A DNA stretch of 64,000 nucleotides from Welwitschia mirabilis (taxonomy: Eukaryota > Gnetophyta > Gnetopsida > Welwitschiales), in contig JBOZIK010000001.1 in the NCBI GenBank assembly GCA_051453625.1, forward strand, positions 234,098,704 to 234,162,703, in the 5' to 3' direction. The notes beneath the pieces are model-generated. The model worked only from the letters and a program-made list of their open reading frames with translations, had not been told where the DNA came from and did not search any database. A program made the position numbers and the translations under genes. This document shows positions 34,092-46,899 of the stretch, piece after piece (the first letter of the stretch is position 1; each line of letters starts with the position of its first letter).

Positions 34092-35160
34092 TTGCTTAAA
34101 GGAGGAGGAAGTCCTCTCTATGAAGAAGTAATATGGAAGAAATTAAATTATAGTCTTCATAAAGGTTTGGATATAAAATGGACAACTAGAAAAGTTGTGA
34201 TTCTCTTTAAAAAAGGTAACAAAGTAGATTTAAATGATTATAAACTCATTGTCATTAGCAATATGTTTTCTGAACTTTTAGAAACTCCTTTATAAAGAAA
34301 GTTTACAAGTGGATAGAGGAAAATAAATAAGAGCATAAAAATCATTCTACTATTAACCATTTATTTATTGATTTCTCAAAGGCTTATGATTCAATGATTT
34401 GAGAGAAATTATAATATCATATATTATTTTTATATATACCTACGTATCTTCTTACTAACATTCAAAAATTATACAAATAAGATGTTAATTCAAAGTGGTC
34501 TTTTGAAAATTTTAAGAAAATTAGAGTACGAGATAGATGTCCTCTTCCTTTTTCATTATCTGGGATTTTTATTGTGAATTGGAGGAATAGATGCATAATA
34601 TTACCACATGTCATTCTATTAAGATAGGTAATTTGCTAGTAAAATCTTTTGCTTTATGTAAATGATGCCATATTGATTTCCACCTTTGAAAGAGGTATGA
34701 AAGAGAACTTAAAACTTTAGATGAATTTTGCCATTATTTTGGTTTGAGAATAAATCTAAAATCACGTGTTACAGGAGTAAATCAAAATATTACAAATTTT
34801 CTCTTAATAATAAACCAGTAAGCTTGGTTTCCCTTTAAAAATACATAGTCTTAATGCTTTAAAAATTATAAGTAAGATAGATGTGTGCATGAACGAATTG
34901 CAGATACTATAAAGGCTCTTTATCCTTAATTAAAAGATGTGGAAAATTAAGCATTTGGTCTTGAAAAGTTTATAATCAACTCTTTTAAAGAATTGTAATT
35001 TCAATTATTCTTCATGGACTGCTTTACGGAAAGAAATTGAGGATTTGCGAAAGAAATTCCTTTCTTTCAAATTTCAAATCCAAACACTATATGAAATGTT
35101 GTTATTTAAAGTTAATATGTTACCTTTAAATGTTAAAGTAGTTTTCTAATTTTTAGCTTA
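34092..35160 (+). pseudogene. Reverse transcriptase of a second type of non-LTR retrotransposon
   Basis: The frame reads WTTRKVVILFKKGNKVDLNDYK, then INHLFIDFSKAYDSM, KIRVRDRCPLPFSL (for G-V-R-Q-G-C-P-L-S-P) and LLYVNDAILIST (for L-L-Y-A-D-D). After the polymerase core it continues TALRKEIEDLRKKFLSF and LPLNVKVVF. The F-K-K-G-x-K...N-Y start and the thumb pattern differ from the L1 elements at either side and recall RTE- or CR1-like clades, but the clade cannot be fixed by eye. Stops and shifts are many. Confidence 0.6.
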
Positions 35161-36336
35161 TATTTAAAGCCTTTCAAAGTTTGAAAGAATTAAAATTTCA
35201 AAGGTGGAGTTAGATGCATTTTAAAATGAAGGCTAATTTTTTAGAGGGATAAAATGGTTAGAGAAATGTAATGTGATTATTGCTTTTTTTGAAAATAATG
35301 TAAGCCAATTTAAAAGATAGTTCAACACAATGCATTATTAAAAAAAATCTCCTCTAACCTAGATGGAAAGATAAAATTTTTACTTTGATAGTATTAAAGG
35401 AGAGAAATATGTTAAAGAATCCTTTTGTTTGAATGTTATAATTGTAATTAAAATAAGAATATTAATTAACAAATAAAGTAAGAATAAGTAGTTATCCTTT
35501 TCAAATTGAAATAAGAAGATGGTAAAATATTCCAAGGGAGCAAAAAACATGTAGGTTATGTTCAAGTAAATTTATTGAAGATTAAAAAATGTTTTTCTTT
35601 AGTGCTATCAAACTTCTTTATGAAGAGAAAAATGGAACATAACTGTAGATAGTTTATGGATTTCATTTCAACTACCTCCACTCTATGTTGATCTTTATTT
35701 TAAGGTTATATTAAAATTATTTTAACTTAGGCCTAATCAATTTGTATAGATATAATAAAAAAACTTTAATTTCTATTTCTATTCCCCTTTTTTATAATAA
35801 AAAAGTTTAAAATAATTTATTGAGATGTCAAACTTAAAATTTTAATGATTGTACCTTTGCTTTAGAGTATAACAACCACAATCACCCAAATGAGTAATTT
35901 AATTATAATAACATAAAGATGAAAGAAAATAAACAATGATAAAATTCAACATAGATAACATAATCAAAAGCCTTATCCACAACATTTTAAGTAGAAACCT
36001 ATAGTGGTTATTTAAAGGGAAATTAATTTAATAGGCCCTTATTAAGGATTATGTAAGATAATAAAAGGTATGCAAAATTGTGAAAGGATTTATTATCCCA
36101 TAATAAAAATAGATCTATTTTATTCAAATTCTATACGACTAGCTTAACTTAATGCTTTCTTTTATCTTAGGCCCTTACGTATAGAGAATATGAAGAAGTT
36201 AAAAGATGTTTAAGTAATATTAGGGGGAGTGTCAATCTTAAGCCTAACTACATCATGAAAAAGTTAAAACTAGAATGTAGAGTGAAGCTAAGTGATCTTA
36301 AAATTTGCTAATGCGGTTTTTTTTTTTAAAGATGGT
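35160..36336. other. No recognised feature
   Basis: AT-rich sequence between the non-LTR reverse transcriptase and the minus-strand LTR. Open frames are short and show no family likeness. Confidence 0.4.
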
Positions 36337-37396
36337 TGATCATCTTAGAGATGTGAATCAAAATTTGGAATATTTATCAATTAAACCTAGAATGATGCAT
36401 GATAGTATAGGGTACAAACCCAAATATCATAAACTAGTGAAGTAAATAGATGAATATCAGAAAGGTTAACTCATTGGTAAAGAGAAAGAGAGATTATATA
36501 TTTGGTATTTTTCCATTAAGTATTAAAAAGGAAAATAGATAATGTAGATGATGAATGCAATGTAGTTGTGAATGCAATAGAATGAAAATATGTTTGCCCA
36601 AATGTAATTTGATTATAAAATGTACCAACTTCTTGTCACCCAAGCTAGCCCTTATGTTTAATGTTAAAATCAGATTTAATCTTAAACTATTACTAAATGG
36701 ACATCAACATAAAACATAAGAAAGATATAGAATGAATGACTTCAAAGACAATACAATCTATTATAATAACAAAATTTCCTTTATGCACTTACTTACAAGC
36801 AGCAACTCCTTAATGAAGGAAATATAGCCTAACACCAAGGATAGAATTCTTATAAGTGAATGGATCTCTTTTCCAAGAATGCTGCCATCATAAGCAAATT
36901 CGGTGCTAAGATGATAGAAAAATGAAATGTCTAAGAGGTTTATATTAGTTTGAATAGTGGACTAATTTAGGTAAAGAACAAACTAGAATGTTTACATTAT
37001 AATTTTAGCTTAGAAAAACTTGATTCTTTATCATCCATTAGCTTCATCTTATAGTGGTGTATCCTTTAGTTATTTGTCTTTAGTGCCCCATATTATTATG
37101 ATGAGTGGGATCTAGTTGTAGGTAGAATCTCATTATTTCTTCTTATCGTGCTTTGTCCACTGATGCTTTATCTTTTAATGATAGGTGGAATTTAGTTGTA
37201 GGTAAAATTGGATTATTTTTTCAAATGCTTCATAATTACTTAGTTTTGATTCAAATTATGCTTAATTCTTTACCTAGGGTCCTTGACATGGAAGATGTTC
37301 AATTTGGATAATTAATCCCATTAAAAAATTTTTGTAATCACACTTAAGACCACCATTAAATATGGCTAGGTTGGCCATCTAACATAGTCCCTTACC
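36337..37396 (-). repeat. 3' LTR of the minus-strand Athila/Tat-like element (element 3)
   Basis: Its reverse complement shares with the element 1 LTR both the left part (GGCCAACCTAGCCA, GATGTTC..., GTCAAGGACC, AGCATAATTTGAATCAAAA) and the right part (TTCACTAGTTTATGA, ACCCTATACTA). It ends in GATCA at 36337. On the minus strand a purine stretch, AAGGGA, precedes the left end near 37400. Confidence 0.65.
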
Positions 37397-38328
37397 TAAC
37401 AAAGTAAGCAAGAAAGCATAGAAGCTAACCAACTTGAATCGGAGATGAAAAATAACACTTTAAGATAATTACATTATTAAACATGAAGTGTATTTCATTA
37501 ATTTTTAAGCAACAAGTTATTGAAAATAATAATCACAAAAAGATATGCATTAAGATTAAAAATATAATCTAAGTTCACAACAAATATAATTCTACATAAA
37601 GTTTGTTCCAAAAAGATTTAATGAACTACTATTAGAAAGTTCCATATAAATTATTCAATCATTAGACCCATACATATATTGGAAGATAAACATCTAGTAG
37701 AATAAGAAAAAGGTACTTTAGCATCTGAAAGATTACAAAAGATGCATTAACAACAACAGATCATTTGGAAGAAAGTACACACAAGGTAAAAAGACAAAAA
37801 GAAAAAAAAAAAAAGAAAATAAAAACAAAGTTAACTATGGATGAGATGGAAAGTGGAATATATGTGAAATGGATGGTGAAAGGAGAAGGTGGTCAAGCAT
37901 GGGTAAATGACTAGACTATTGAAAAGGACATGTTAACTTAATAAGTAAGTGTGAGTATGACTTTAAACTAACTGAAAAATCACCATGAAAATACCAAGTG
38001 TGAATTCACAAAAATGACTACATGAAGAAGATTAACTAACTACATCATAAAAGCTAAACTAGTAAGATTCATTGGTACATATCATAAAACTACTTGATAT
38101 TAGAAATTCTTGATTCAATACTAAGTAACATAGAGCATCACACAGGAAGGACAATCACTGAGACAACATTTATTCATTATCATATAAAGCATCAACATAA
38201 TATTAGAAGTATAATTCAATCTGATCATGAGCTTTCATAGCAAATGCCATCCTACCAATTTACATCACAGTAATCATTATGCTCTAAATTCTTATTAAGT
38301 TCACAAGGTGTTGAAAAATACTATTTAT

Positions 38329-38490
38329 GATGATGAGGGGGAGTACAACCACTACCAAAAGAGTAAGGACTCATAATCTAAAGCTATATCATAGCTAGTT
38401 GATCCTCTACTAGAGTTTTAATAGCCACCATATTACATCATCAGAGGCCTCGAGAAGATTACCTCAGTGCTCTTATAGTAGAACATCATG
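38329..38490 (-). repeat. Conserved 3' noncoding block, copy A
   Basis: The minus strand shows GAGGCCTCTGATGATGTAATATGG, the same motif order as at 3261-3427, and ends CTCCCCCTCATCATC. Confidence 0.6.
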
Positions 38491-38501
38491 AAATTTATTT
38501 T

Positions 38502-38582
38502 ATTCTTCTTTCTTTTTTTCTTTTTCTTTCTTCTTCTTCTCCTCCTCCTCCTCCCCCTCCTCCTTCTCTCCTGAGAGAGATA
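38502..38582. repeat. CTT/CCT microsatellite
   Basis: Long pyrimidine run of CTT, then CTC and CCT units. It is absent from copy B at the same place, so it grew in copy A. Confidence 0.85.
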
Positions 38583-38997
38583 AAGTATATTACTACACAC
38601 ATTGACAAAAAAAATTCTATATTAATTGATCATTGACAAGGTGAACTAACAAGTACATAGGTAAAGACAAGTGTTAGGTCTAATATAATCAATGTTTAAG
38701 CAAAATGTCAATAGGTATTAGCACTTATAAACATGAAAACGTCTTCAAGATTAGTTGAAATCCAATCCTTATCACTATAAGCATCTAGAAGTAAAAGTAC
38801 TTCTATGATAACTTAAATGAATTAGATCATAAAATCAAGTGATGAGGAGGTGATCAAATAATAGAATAACTCAACCTAAAAATCCAACTAAGAAATCATT
38901 CTGATGATAGCACAGGGAAGCTCCCCCCTTAGTTAATGCAATCTTTCAAGTCAATTGCTTTCATCATGTTTACAATAAAATAACAATAATTAGGTAA

Positions 38998-40250
38998 TTA
39001 ATAGAGTTTTAGCCCTTGTCCATTAATCTTTAGTTTTTTCCTAGTATTTAGATCAGAAATCTCAACTAAGCCATTATGATGCACTTTATTTCTGAGGCAA
39101 GGACCTAATCAATTGGAATTTAACTTCTTGTGAATAACATCCACTTACATATTATATAACAATACTAATTGGCCTACTTCAAACAACTTATACAAAAGTT
39201 TTTAATCATGTGTAACCTTAGCTTGATCTTTGTAGATGAGTTTTTTATAAATAGCACAGGTTTTCTTTTCATTAAGGTATTGCAATTATGCTAGTGGATA
39301 TTGAAGAATCTCATTAAGATTAAGAAGATTAACTTGATACACTATTTTATATGAGTTGTAGTGCACATCAGCTAGAAGAACACAAGTCTTTCCATAGAAA
39401 GGTTCATATGGAGAGAAACTAATAAAATTACATCAAGATGTATAACTAGCCCAAGGAACAGCATTGAATTTAAGAGACTATGACTTTTTATCTTTCAACA
39501 CAAGCTTTTATAGTAGATTTCCGATTTTTGTATTAGAGTTTTTAGCTTGACCATTGATTTAGGATCCTAAGCATTAGCAATTGTATGTTCTATTCCTACT
39601 AAAAGAAGAAGTTTTCTAAGGATTTCGTTTATGAAATAAGTTTCTTGGTCACTAATCAAAAGCCTTGAAAAATAAAACTTGTGAAAGATATTTGAATGAA
39701 GGAAACAACATACATTTCTGGCACCATTACAAGTAGTTGGAATATCCTCAACCCACTTAGTCACGTAATTAACATTCACAACAATATAGTTTCTATTTTA
39801 AGAAGATGATTTTAAAGGGCCTATTCAATTAATACTCCAACAATCAAAATGTTCACATTCTATAATAGGTTGTAAGGGTATCTCTTGGATTTTAGGAAGT
39901 CTTCTAAAGTGTTGACAAGAATTACATCTTCTAACAAAGTCAAAAGAGTACTAAAAAAGAGTGGGTCAATAAAATGCTACATGAAAAATTTTCATGGCTA
40001 TATTTTAACTACTAAATATCCACTACATATACCACCATGACATAACATTAGGATATCTTTTTATTCCCACTTAGACATACACTTATGCATGATTTGGTTT
40101 TTATACCTATAATACAAACGTAGTTCACATAATTCATAATATCCTATTCTATGAAGAAAGGATTTTCATTGATTTCTAGTCCAATGTTGAGAATTTTATA
40201 TGGTAATTAAGTAATCAATAATGTCTACATACCATGGATTAGGATGTTGA
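38998..40250 (-). pseudogene. Athila/Tat-like integrase, copy A
   Basis: Zinc part: CHGGICSGYL and FVRRCNSCQ. Core: VNYVTKWVEDIPTTCNGAR, ISDQETYFINEILRK, and the decayed H-P-Q-T-N-G-Q block (DPKSMVKLKT). C-terminal part: SFSPYEPFYGKTCVLLADV, EVGQLVLLYN, LGPCLRNKVHHNGLVEISD and KINGQGLKLY, ending with a stop at 38998. All blocks are in the order of Athila/Tat pol. At least seven stops are spread through it. Confidence 0.85.
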
Positions 40251-40369
40251 GAAGATATAGAGCAGAGTTGTTTAATTGCAAACAATTGCTCAACAAGAAA
40301 AGAATCTTTAGTGGAAAGGTTAGATAAGAAGTGAAGAGATCTTTTGTCTTAAGGAATTCAAGATAAATG

Positions 40370-40673
40370 ATCTACAGCATAGTTGTGTCTTCTTACTTTG
40401 TTAATGATGGTGAGATTAAATTCTTGGATTAATAAGAGCTATCTAATTAATCTAGCATTAAAGCCCTCCTTAGTTATAACATAACAAATTGCAGCATGAT
40501 TAGTATAAACATTAGTATGAACCCTAAGAAGTTAGTGCCTAAATTTGTCTCTACAAAAGATAATTGCTAACATTCCTTTTTAGTGGTTGTGTAGTTGAGC
40601 ACAGGAGAGGGTTTTACTAATGTAGCTAATAACCTTATATTCCTTCTCATGCTTTTCTTCCAACACACCATCC
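40370..40673 (-). pseudogene. Athila/Tat-like RNase H, copy A
   Basis: The minus strand reads EYKVISYISKTLSCAQLHN, then FCRDKFRH, VYTNHAAICYVI and RRHNYAVDHLS. This fits the Ty3/gypsy RNase H (Y-x-S-R-x-L, Y-T-D-H-x-A-L-x-Y, N-x-x-A-D-x-L-S). It is cut by the gap at 40674. Confidence 0.8.
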
Positions 40674-40773
40674 NNNNNNNNNNNNNNNNNNNNNNNNNNN
40701 NNNNNNNNNNNNNNNNNNNNNNNNNNNNNNNNNNNNNNNNNNNNNNNNNNNNNNNNNNNNNNNNNNNNNNNNN
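40674..40773. other. Assembly gap (100 N)
   Basis: On its right the sequence returns to a point equal to 37790 of the same family, so the join runs from pol of copy A to the 3' part of copy B. Confidence 0.99.
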
Positions 40774-41913
40774 AAAAAGACAAAAAGAAAATAGAAAAGA
40801 AAATCAAAACAAAGTAAAATAGCAGTGATGTAATAAGTGGAATAGATGTGAAGTAAATGGTGAAAGAAGAAGGTAGTCAAGCATAAGTAAATGACTTGAG
40901 TGTTGAATTCGGACAAGTTTAACTTAATAAGTAAGTGCAATAATGACTTTTAAATAACAAAAAAATCATTATAAAAATATTAAGTGTAAATGAAAAAAAT
41001 GAATATATGTAGAAGATTAACTAACTACTTAAATTCTAACCTCGTAAGATCCATTGGTCTATGTGATGAAAGTACTTGATATTAGAAAGGCATGGTTCAA
41101 TACTAAATATAGAGCATCATACAAAAGGAAAACGATTAAGAAAACATCTAATGATTACCCTATAAAACATCAATGTAATGTTAGTGTTGTAATTCAATCC
41201 GATCATCAGTTGTAACAACAAGTGACACCTTGTTAATTGACCTCCCAATGATCACTATGCTCTAAATTTTTATTAAGTGAATAGCGTGCTAGAAAGCACC
41301 ATTTATGATGATGAGGGGAGTGTAACGACTACAAAGCGAGTCAGGACTCATAGGACAAAGATAGATGGTAGCTAACTAATCCCAATGTGGATTTCTGTAG
41401 CTACCATATTACAATTCCAAAGGCCCCTCTCAAACACATTTGCTCCAATGTGCTTGTGGTAGGACACCATGAAATTTATTTTGTTTCTCTTCTTTTTTTT
41501 TTTCAAAGATAGCATATCACTACATTTATCGAGTTGAAATTTCTATATTAAGTAATCATTAACAATTAAATTAACAAGTACATTGATGAAGATAAGTGTT
41601 AGATCTGACATACTATGCTTAAGCAAAATATTCTAAGTATTGGCATTCCTAAACATGGGAATGTCTTAAGATTAGCTAAAGTCCAATATTTATTTCTATA
41701 AGCATCCAAAATTAAAAGCAATTCTATAATAATCCAAATTAATTTTAGCATAAAGCTAAGTAAGATGTGATCAAGCAGTAGAATAACTAACCAAGGGACC
41801 TAGCTAAGAAACATTCTGATTATGGCAAAGACAAGACCATCCTTTTAGTTAAGGAGATCCTTTAAGTCAATTGCTTCTATCATGTTCATAATAAAATAAT
41901 AATAATCAAATGA
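40774..41913 (-). other. 3' noncoding region of the second minus-strand copy (copy B)
   Basis: It aligns with 37790-38997 over its length, about 15 to 20 percent different, including the conserved block at 41307-41470. No LTR is seen before the gap. Confidence 0.65.
41307..41470 (-). repeat. Conserved 3' noncoding block, copy B
   Basis: Same motif order as at 38329-38490; the minus strand contains GGGGCCTTTGGAATTGTAATATGG and ends CTCCCCTCATCATC. Confidence 0.6.
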
Positions 41914-43170
41914 TTAATAGAGTTTTAACAATTATTCATTAATCTTTGTTTTTTCCTTAATATTTGGATAAAAAATCTTAGTTGAGCCATTAAAATGAAC
42001 TTTGTCTATAAGATAAGAACCTAACTAATTGGAAGTTAACTTGTTATGAATAAGATGCACTTGGGTGTTATATAGCAACACTAATTGACCTAGTTCAAAT
42101 GGCTTACGTAAAACTTTCTTGTCATGGGTAGCTATGGCTTGATCTTTACAGATTCGTTATCTATGGATAGGACAAGTTTGTTTTTCATTAAGGTATTGTA
42201 ATTGTTCTAGTTGACATTCAAGATTCTCATCAAGTTTAAGAAGATCAAGTTGATGCAGAATTTTATATGAGTTGTAGCACACATCAATTTGAAGAATACA
42301 AGTCTTCCCGTATACAAGCTCATATGTAGAAAAACTAAGGGAATCATTCCAAGATGTATGATAAGCTTAAAAAAACATCATTAAGTTTGAACAACCATGA
42401 ATTTTTATTTTTTAACACAAGTTTTTAGAGCATCTTTTTGATTTCTCTATTAGAGTTCTTAGCTTAGCCATTAGTTTGAGGATGGTGAGGATTAGCAATT
42501 CTATGTTCTATTCTTAATGAAAGAAGAAGTTTAATAAGGATTTAATTTATGAAATGAGTTTCTTGATCACTAATCAAAAGCCTTGAAAAATCAAACATGT
42601 GAAAGATATTTGAATGAAGGAAATGACATACAAGTTTAACATCATTAAAAGTAGTAAGAATAATCTCAACTCACTTAGTGACATAATCAAAAGTCACAAA
42701 AATATAGTTTTTATTGCAAGAAGATGCTTTTAAAGGGCCTATGAAATCAATACTCCAATAATTAAAAGTTTCACATTTCAAAATAGGTTGTAAGGACATG
42801 TATTAGGTTTTAGAAAGGCTTCTAAAGTGTTGGTAATCATCGCATCTCGTAGCAAAGTCAAATGAGCCATGAAAAAGAGTAAGACAATAAAATCTTACAT
42901 GTAAATTTTTTATGGCTATTTTTTAACCACTAAAATGTCCATCACATACACCACCATGGCACAAAGTTAGGATATCATTTTATTCCCATTCAGGTATACA
43001 CTTGTGCATGGTTTAGTCTTTACACCTATGATATGAATATGGTTCATACTGTTGATAATATTATATTCTATGAAGAAAATATTACCATTAATGTCTAGTC
43101 TAATGTAACAGTAATTGACAATGTCTGCATATGATGGATCAGAATGTTGAGAAGATATAGTGTAAATCCA
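41914..43170 (-). pseudogene. Athila/Tat-like integrase, copy B
   Basis: It mirrors copy A over its length. The HHPQTNG motif is intact here (near 42480), followed by a stop. The end aligns with the copy A end, with the stop at 41914. Many shifts and stops. Confidence 0.75.
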
Positions 43171-43200
43171 TTTAAATGTAAAGAGTTACTCATTGGGAAA

Positions 43201-43345
43201 ATTATCTAGTGCATTACATAAACCAAAGGGTATTCTCATAAAGGTAAAAGTCCTAAAGGATGAGGTAAAGGTTATTTTCATTTGATTATCACTGGGCATG
43301 CAAACTTGATTGTAACCATTATAATTATCAAGGAAACAATCATGT
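43201..43345 (-). pseudogene. Athila/Tat-like reverse transcriptase fragment, copy B
   Basis: The minus strand reads CFLDNYNGYNQVCM, ITFTSSFRTFTFMRI and PFGLCNALDN. These are the reverse transcriptase blocks just before the catalytic Y/F-x-D-D. The next visible sequence is already the linker to integrase, so the catalytic block and RNase H are deleted at about 43190. Confidence 0.85.
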
Positions 43346-43399
43346 GATTGAACTTGTGTTAACTTGCCAAAAAAAACATTTACATCAAGTTATTCTAGC

Positions 43400-44620
43400 C
43401 ATTTTTATAATGATCATTTGAGCTTTATCATGCTTTTATGCAACTATTATACTTAAAAATGTTTAAATCTAGTTTTATTAATATTTGGATTTCAGACTAT
43501 CATTTTACAAGTTTCTAGCAAGATCTATGGCAGAAGCCGAAGATGTAGATCCTCAAGAAGTTAGCAACACTGGTAGATCTCGTAATAGCACTAGTCTATT
43601 TGAATAAAAGCTATTAAAACTTATGTTATGGAGTTGTCTCTGGTTACTAATTCAACTAGATTAGTCATATTTTATGTTAATTTTCAGAAACCCTAACCCT
43701 AGTTTTAATGTATAAAAGGCTGCTTTTGCCTCACCTTTAGGATTATTGGAGAGCAATGGATTTTTATAGAATATTGTGAAAGATCATATCATGTCTATCT
43801 TCTGAGTAAGCCATTTTGGGGTGAGCTAAATCTCAAAGGATAGCATGACATTTTGTTGTAGTGACTTTTCTCTTTTCATATAATAAAATTTGGTTTTCAC
43901 TTAAATCTAATTCATTGATATCAAGCATGTATAGCTTTTCATACTTATTATGCTTAAATAGGATTGAAGGTGTTTTAGAAGAAGGTACTATTATTAATTT
44001 TCATTTCCAATCTAATTTTATGGTAACAAATGTATATAGTTTTTCATACTTGTTATACTTGAATAGGGTTGAAACTCTTTATGCATTTACCATTTCAATT
44101 AAAGATCTTTAGTAATGTTGGTTCTTTGGCTTTATCAGTTAATGGTATTTAAGACCAGAAATCCTACTTAACATGCTTATAAAGTAAGCTATGAGAGCTA
44201 AGAGATCTATAGTCTTTACAAACATTTGAGCTTGATTGATTACATTTATAAATTTAAATCTAAACAAGTCTATTATCATTAAAATATTTTATTCATCGTA
44301 AGAGGTGTTCATGTTGGTTCTTGCAGCTATGCTTGTTCCCTAGCTCACAATACCAATTATCAACACATCTCTCTCTTATCATTTGCTCGAGAAATCATTA
44401 TATAACAATTACAAAAGTGGTTTATGCTAACTTTTCCTATTCTATGCTACTACATTTATTCTTTAGGAAGAATGACACTAAGACTATACTATAAATAAAT
44501 GTCATAGTTTATTTGGTAAAAATTGGGTTTGGCGATGCATGATTTGTATTCATATGATAATCTTACATATGATCATACATTAACGATAGGTAGAAGGATA
44601 GCCAAATTTCACCATAAGTA
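43400..44620 (+). repeat. Probable 5' LTR of element 4
   Basis: It ends next to a tRNA-Asp primer site at 44627. A good TATA box (GTATAAAAGG) lies near 43711 with a C-rich stretch 20 bases later, as in plant LTR promoters. No second copy is found in the window, so limits are approximate. Two short internal repeats share TATAGTTTTTCATACTT at 43930 and 44035. Confidence 0.45.
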
Positions 44621-44626
44621 GCTTGT

Positions 44627-44644
44627 TAGCACCATTATCGAGGA
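44627..44644 (+). promoter_or_regulatory. Primer binding site, tRNA-Asp type (element 4)
   Basis: TAGCACCATTATCGAGGA matches the tRNA-Asp complement at 12 of 18 positions. All six differences are transitions. Confidence 0.6.
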
Positions 44645-45836
44645 TAATGGCATGGTATCTAAAGTGCGACATGCACTCTAATTTTCATTCCTATTCTTTT
44701 TCTTTTTTTGGTTTTCTTTTCTTTTCCTTTTATTTTATACTGATTCCATTCTAATGCCTCTTTATCTTTTTTCCTTTTTGTTTTCTTTTATTTTTATTTT
44801 TATGTTTTCTAGTTATTTAGTTTTAATTCAATATTTTACTTTCTAGCAATCTTTCTTTCAAGTAAATTTTCATTTCTAGTCTGTCTCCAATGAGTGGACT
44901 ATCTGTTGTGGTGCTCAAACTAGTTCTTTTACATTTTCAGTAAGTTTTTCATTCAACTCTAATGCTTATCACAAATTTATCTATATTTTTATGCATGACT
45001 AACATATTTGTGCAAAGGTTTTTTTTTTCTTTTATTTTCTTCCCTCTCACTTCCCCGCCCCCTCCCCCCTTCAAACCCCCACGTTAAATACATTTGAAGG
45101 AGCCTAATTTTTTTTGCTATTTTTTATATTGCATTTTTATTTTCACATTGCATTGTATTTTTAGTCAAATTTCCATATTTTAGGATTTCTTGAATTGCAT
45201 CCTGCATTTTCCCTATTCTATTCATCTTCTAGTTGCACCAATCCATTCAAAATTCTTGTTTCTTTGTCCTTATTTTCTATCCTTTTTCCTTGTTGCTTCA
45301 TCTTGAAAAATGTTGACTCTGCCATCTTGTTCCATTATCACCATTGCCCTCCTTCACAAGAATGCTTTGAAACTTTGTTAAAGCTATGTTCTTATCTTCC
45401 CTTGATGTTTGACATAATGTGCCTATCTTTAATCTTCCAAATTCTAAGATGGATTGGCAATATAATTTTGATAGTATGCTCCCTTAAACCACTCTTTTAA
45501 CATAAATCATTAATTTGATCTTCATTGAAACCTTGACGCTTCACCTTTGCTTATGATCCTCTCCCATCACCGTTTTAGAAATTTTCCTCGTCCTTTAGTA
45601 TACACCCCTCTTTTGACTTGTCCTTTCATCAATATCCTTATTGTTCTTATAAGCCTTATCCCACTCCCTCTTCCTTGGGAGATATCTTATAGAGATTTCT
45701 AAAAGATACCATCCAATCTTCATCCAAACCCCAAAAAAATAAAGAATATAGACAACTATTTGATTGCATTAACCTCATTTTTTCTTTTAACCATCATTAG
45801 TTGAATGACTCCCCAAGTTACATCATTTGTAAGAAT
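44645..45836 (+). other. Leader and lost gag region of element 4
   Basis: T-rich at first (44690-44850), then C-rich (45050-45080). No gag block is recognised. Open frames here are short and without likeness. Confidence 0.35.
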
Positions 45837-46516
45837 GGGCGAAACTAGAGAGGATTTGGAAAATGATCAATTACATAAGGAGGAAGTTGTGATCGAGCCA
45901 TAACAAGTGTTTTAACCTGAGGATCCCTCATATTTCTCTCATGCTTCTCATGAGAAAAATGTTCCCACTAAATCTTCATCTATAAAACATGATTTACATC
46001 CTAGTTTGGAAAGTGAGCCTTTAGTTGAGTTGAAACCTCTTCCTAGTAACCCTAATTATACTTTTCATGTAGATAATTTAGTCCTTCAAGTAGTTATCAA
46101 CTCATCTTTATTCCCCTCTTAGGAATATGCCTTATTAGAGCTATTGAGAAAGCATAAGTAACTCTTAGGGTAGACACTCTCAAATATTAGAGGCATTGAC
46201 CTAAGTATTTGAATGCATAACATATAGCTTAAGGAGAATGATAAGCCCTCCGTTGAAGATCAAAGATGAATTAGTCTAACCATGAAGGAGGTAGTAAAAA
46301 ATAAGCTCATTCAACTTTTAAATAATGGTATTATTTACTCCATCTCTAATAGTAAGTGGATGAGTCTAACCTAAACCATAGCTCCAAACTATGGAATTAC
46401 TTTAGTACCTAATGAGCATAATGAAATTATCCTTACTAGTTTTATTGAAAAGTGAAGGATACGTATTGACTATAGAAAACTCAACACAGTAACTAGAAAA
46501 GATTATTTCCCTCTTT
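45837..46516 (+). pseudogene. Element 4 pol: pre-RT segment and start of reverse transcriptase
   Basis: The frame reads PLVELKPLPSNPNYTFHVD, LRKHK, IRGIDLSI, then DKPSVEDQR, MKEVVKNKLIQLLNNGIIY, ITLVPNEHNEIILTSFIEK and RIRIDYRKLNTVTRKDYFPL. This is the standard Athila/Tat order leading into reverse transcriptase (C-I/R-D-Y-R-K-L-N-x-x-T-R-K-D-x-F-P-L). Six or more stops. The frame breaks off in the gap at 46517 and resumes at 53431 beyond a LINE. Confidence 0.85.
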
Positions 46517-46899
46517 NNNNNNNNNNNNNNNNNNNNNNNNNNNNNNNNNNNNNNNNNNNNNNNNNNNNNNNNNNNNNNNNNNNNNNNNNNNNNNNNNNNN
46601 NNNNNNNNNNNNNNNNNNNNNNNNNNNNNNNNNNNNNNNNNNNNNNTGGAGAATAGTGAGGAGAGTTCAAGTAGATCTCGAGTGCAAGAGGGAGCTAGGA
46701 TTCGGAAGACTTTGAATCGACGAGGCATTTCGGTTCTGGGAAGCCATGGGTTGCGAGGGGCAGTATCAGTTACCAGATAGTTTCACTTTGGGTAAGTTGT
46801 AAAATTTAGTTATTACTTCTAAATTGATTCGATTTAGGGTTTAAAAAGGAGCTTGTTCCCCAAAATGAAGAAGACCCAGTTCTTCAAGAAAGAAAAAAA

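Larger units (their letters stand above)
37397..38997 (-). other. Element 3 3' noncoding region (copy A)
   Basis: The minus strand aligns piecewise with 2862-5317 of element 1, including the conserved block at 38329-38490. A CT/CTT microsatellite interrupts it at 38502-38582. Near 37790-37830 it has an A-rich stretch shared with copy B at 40774. Confidence 0.6.
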
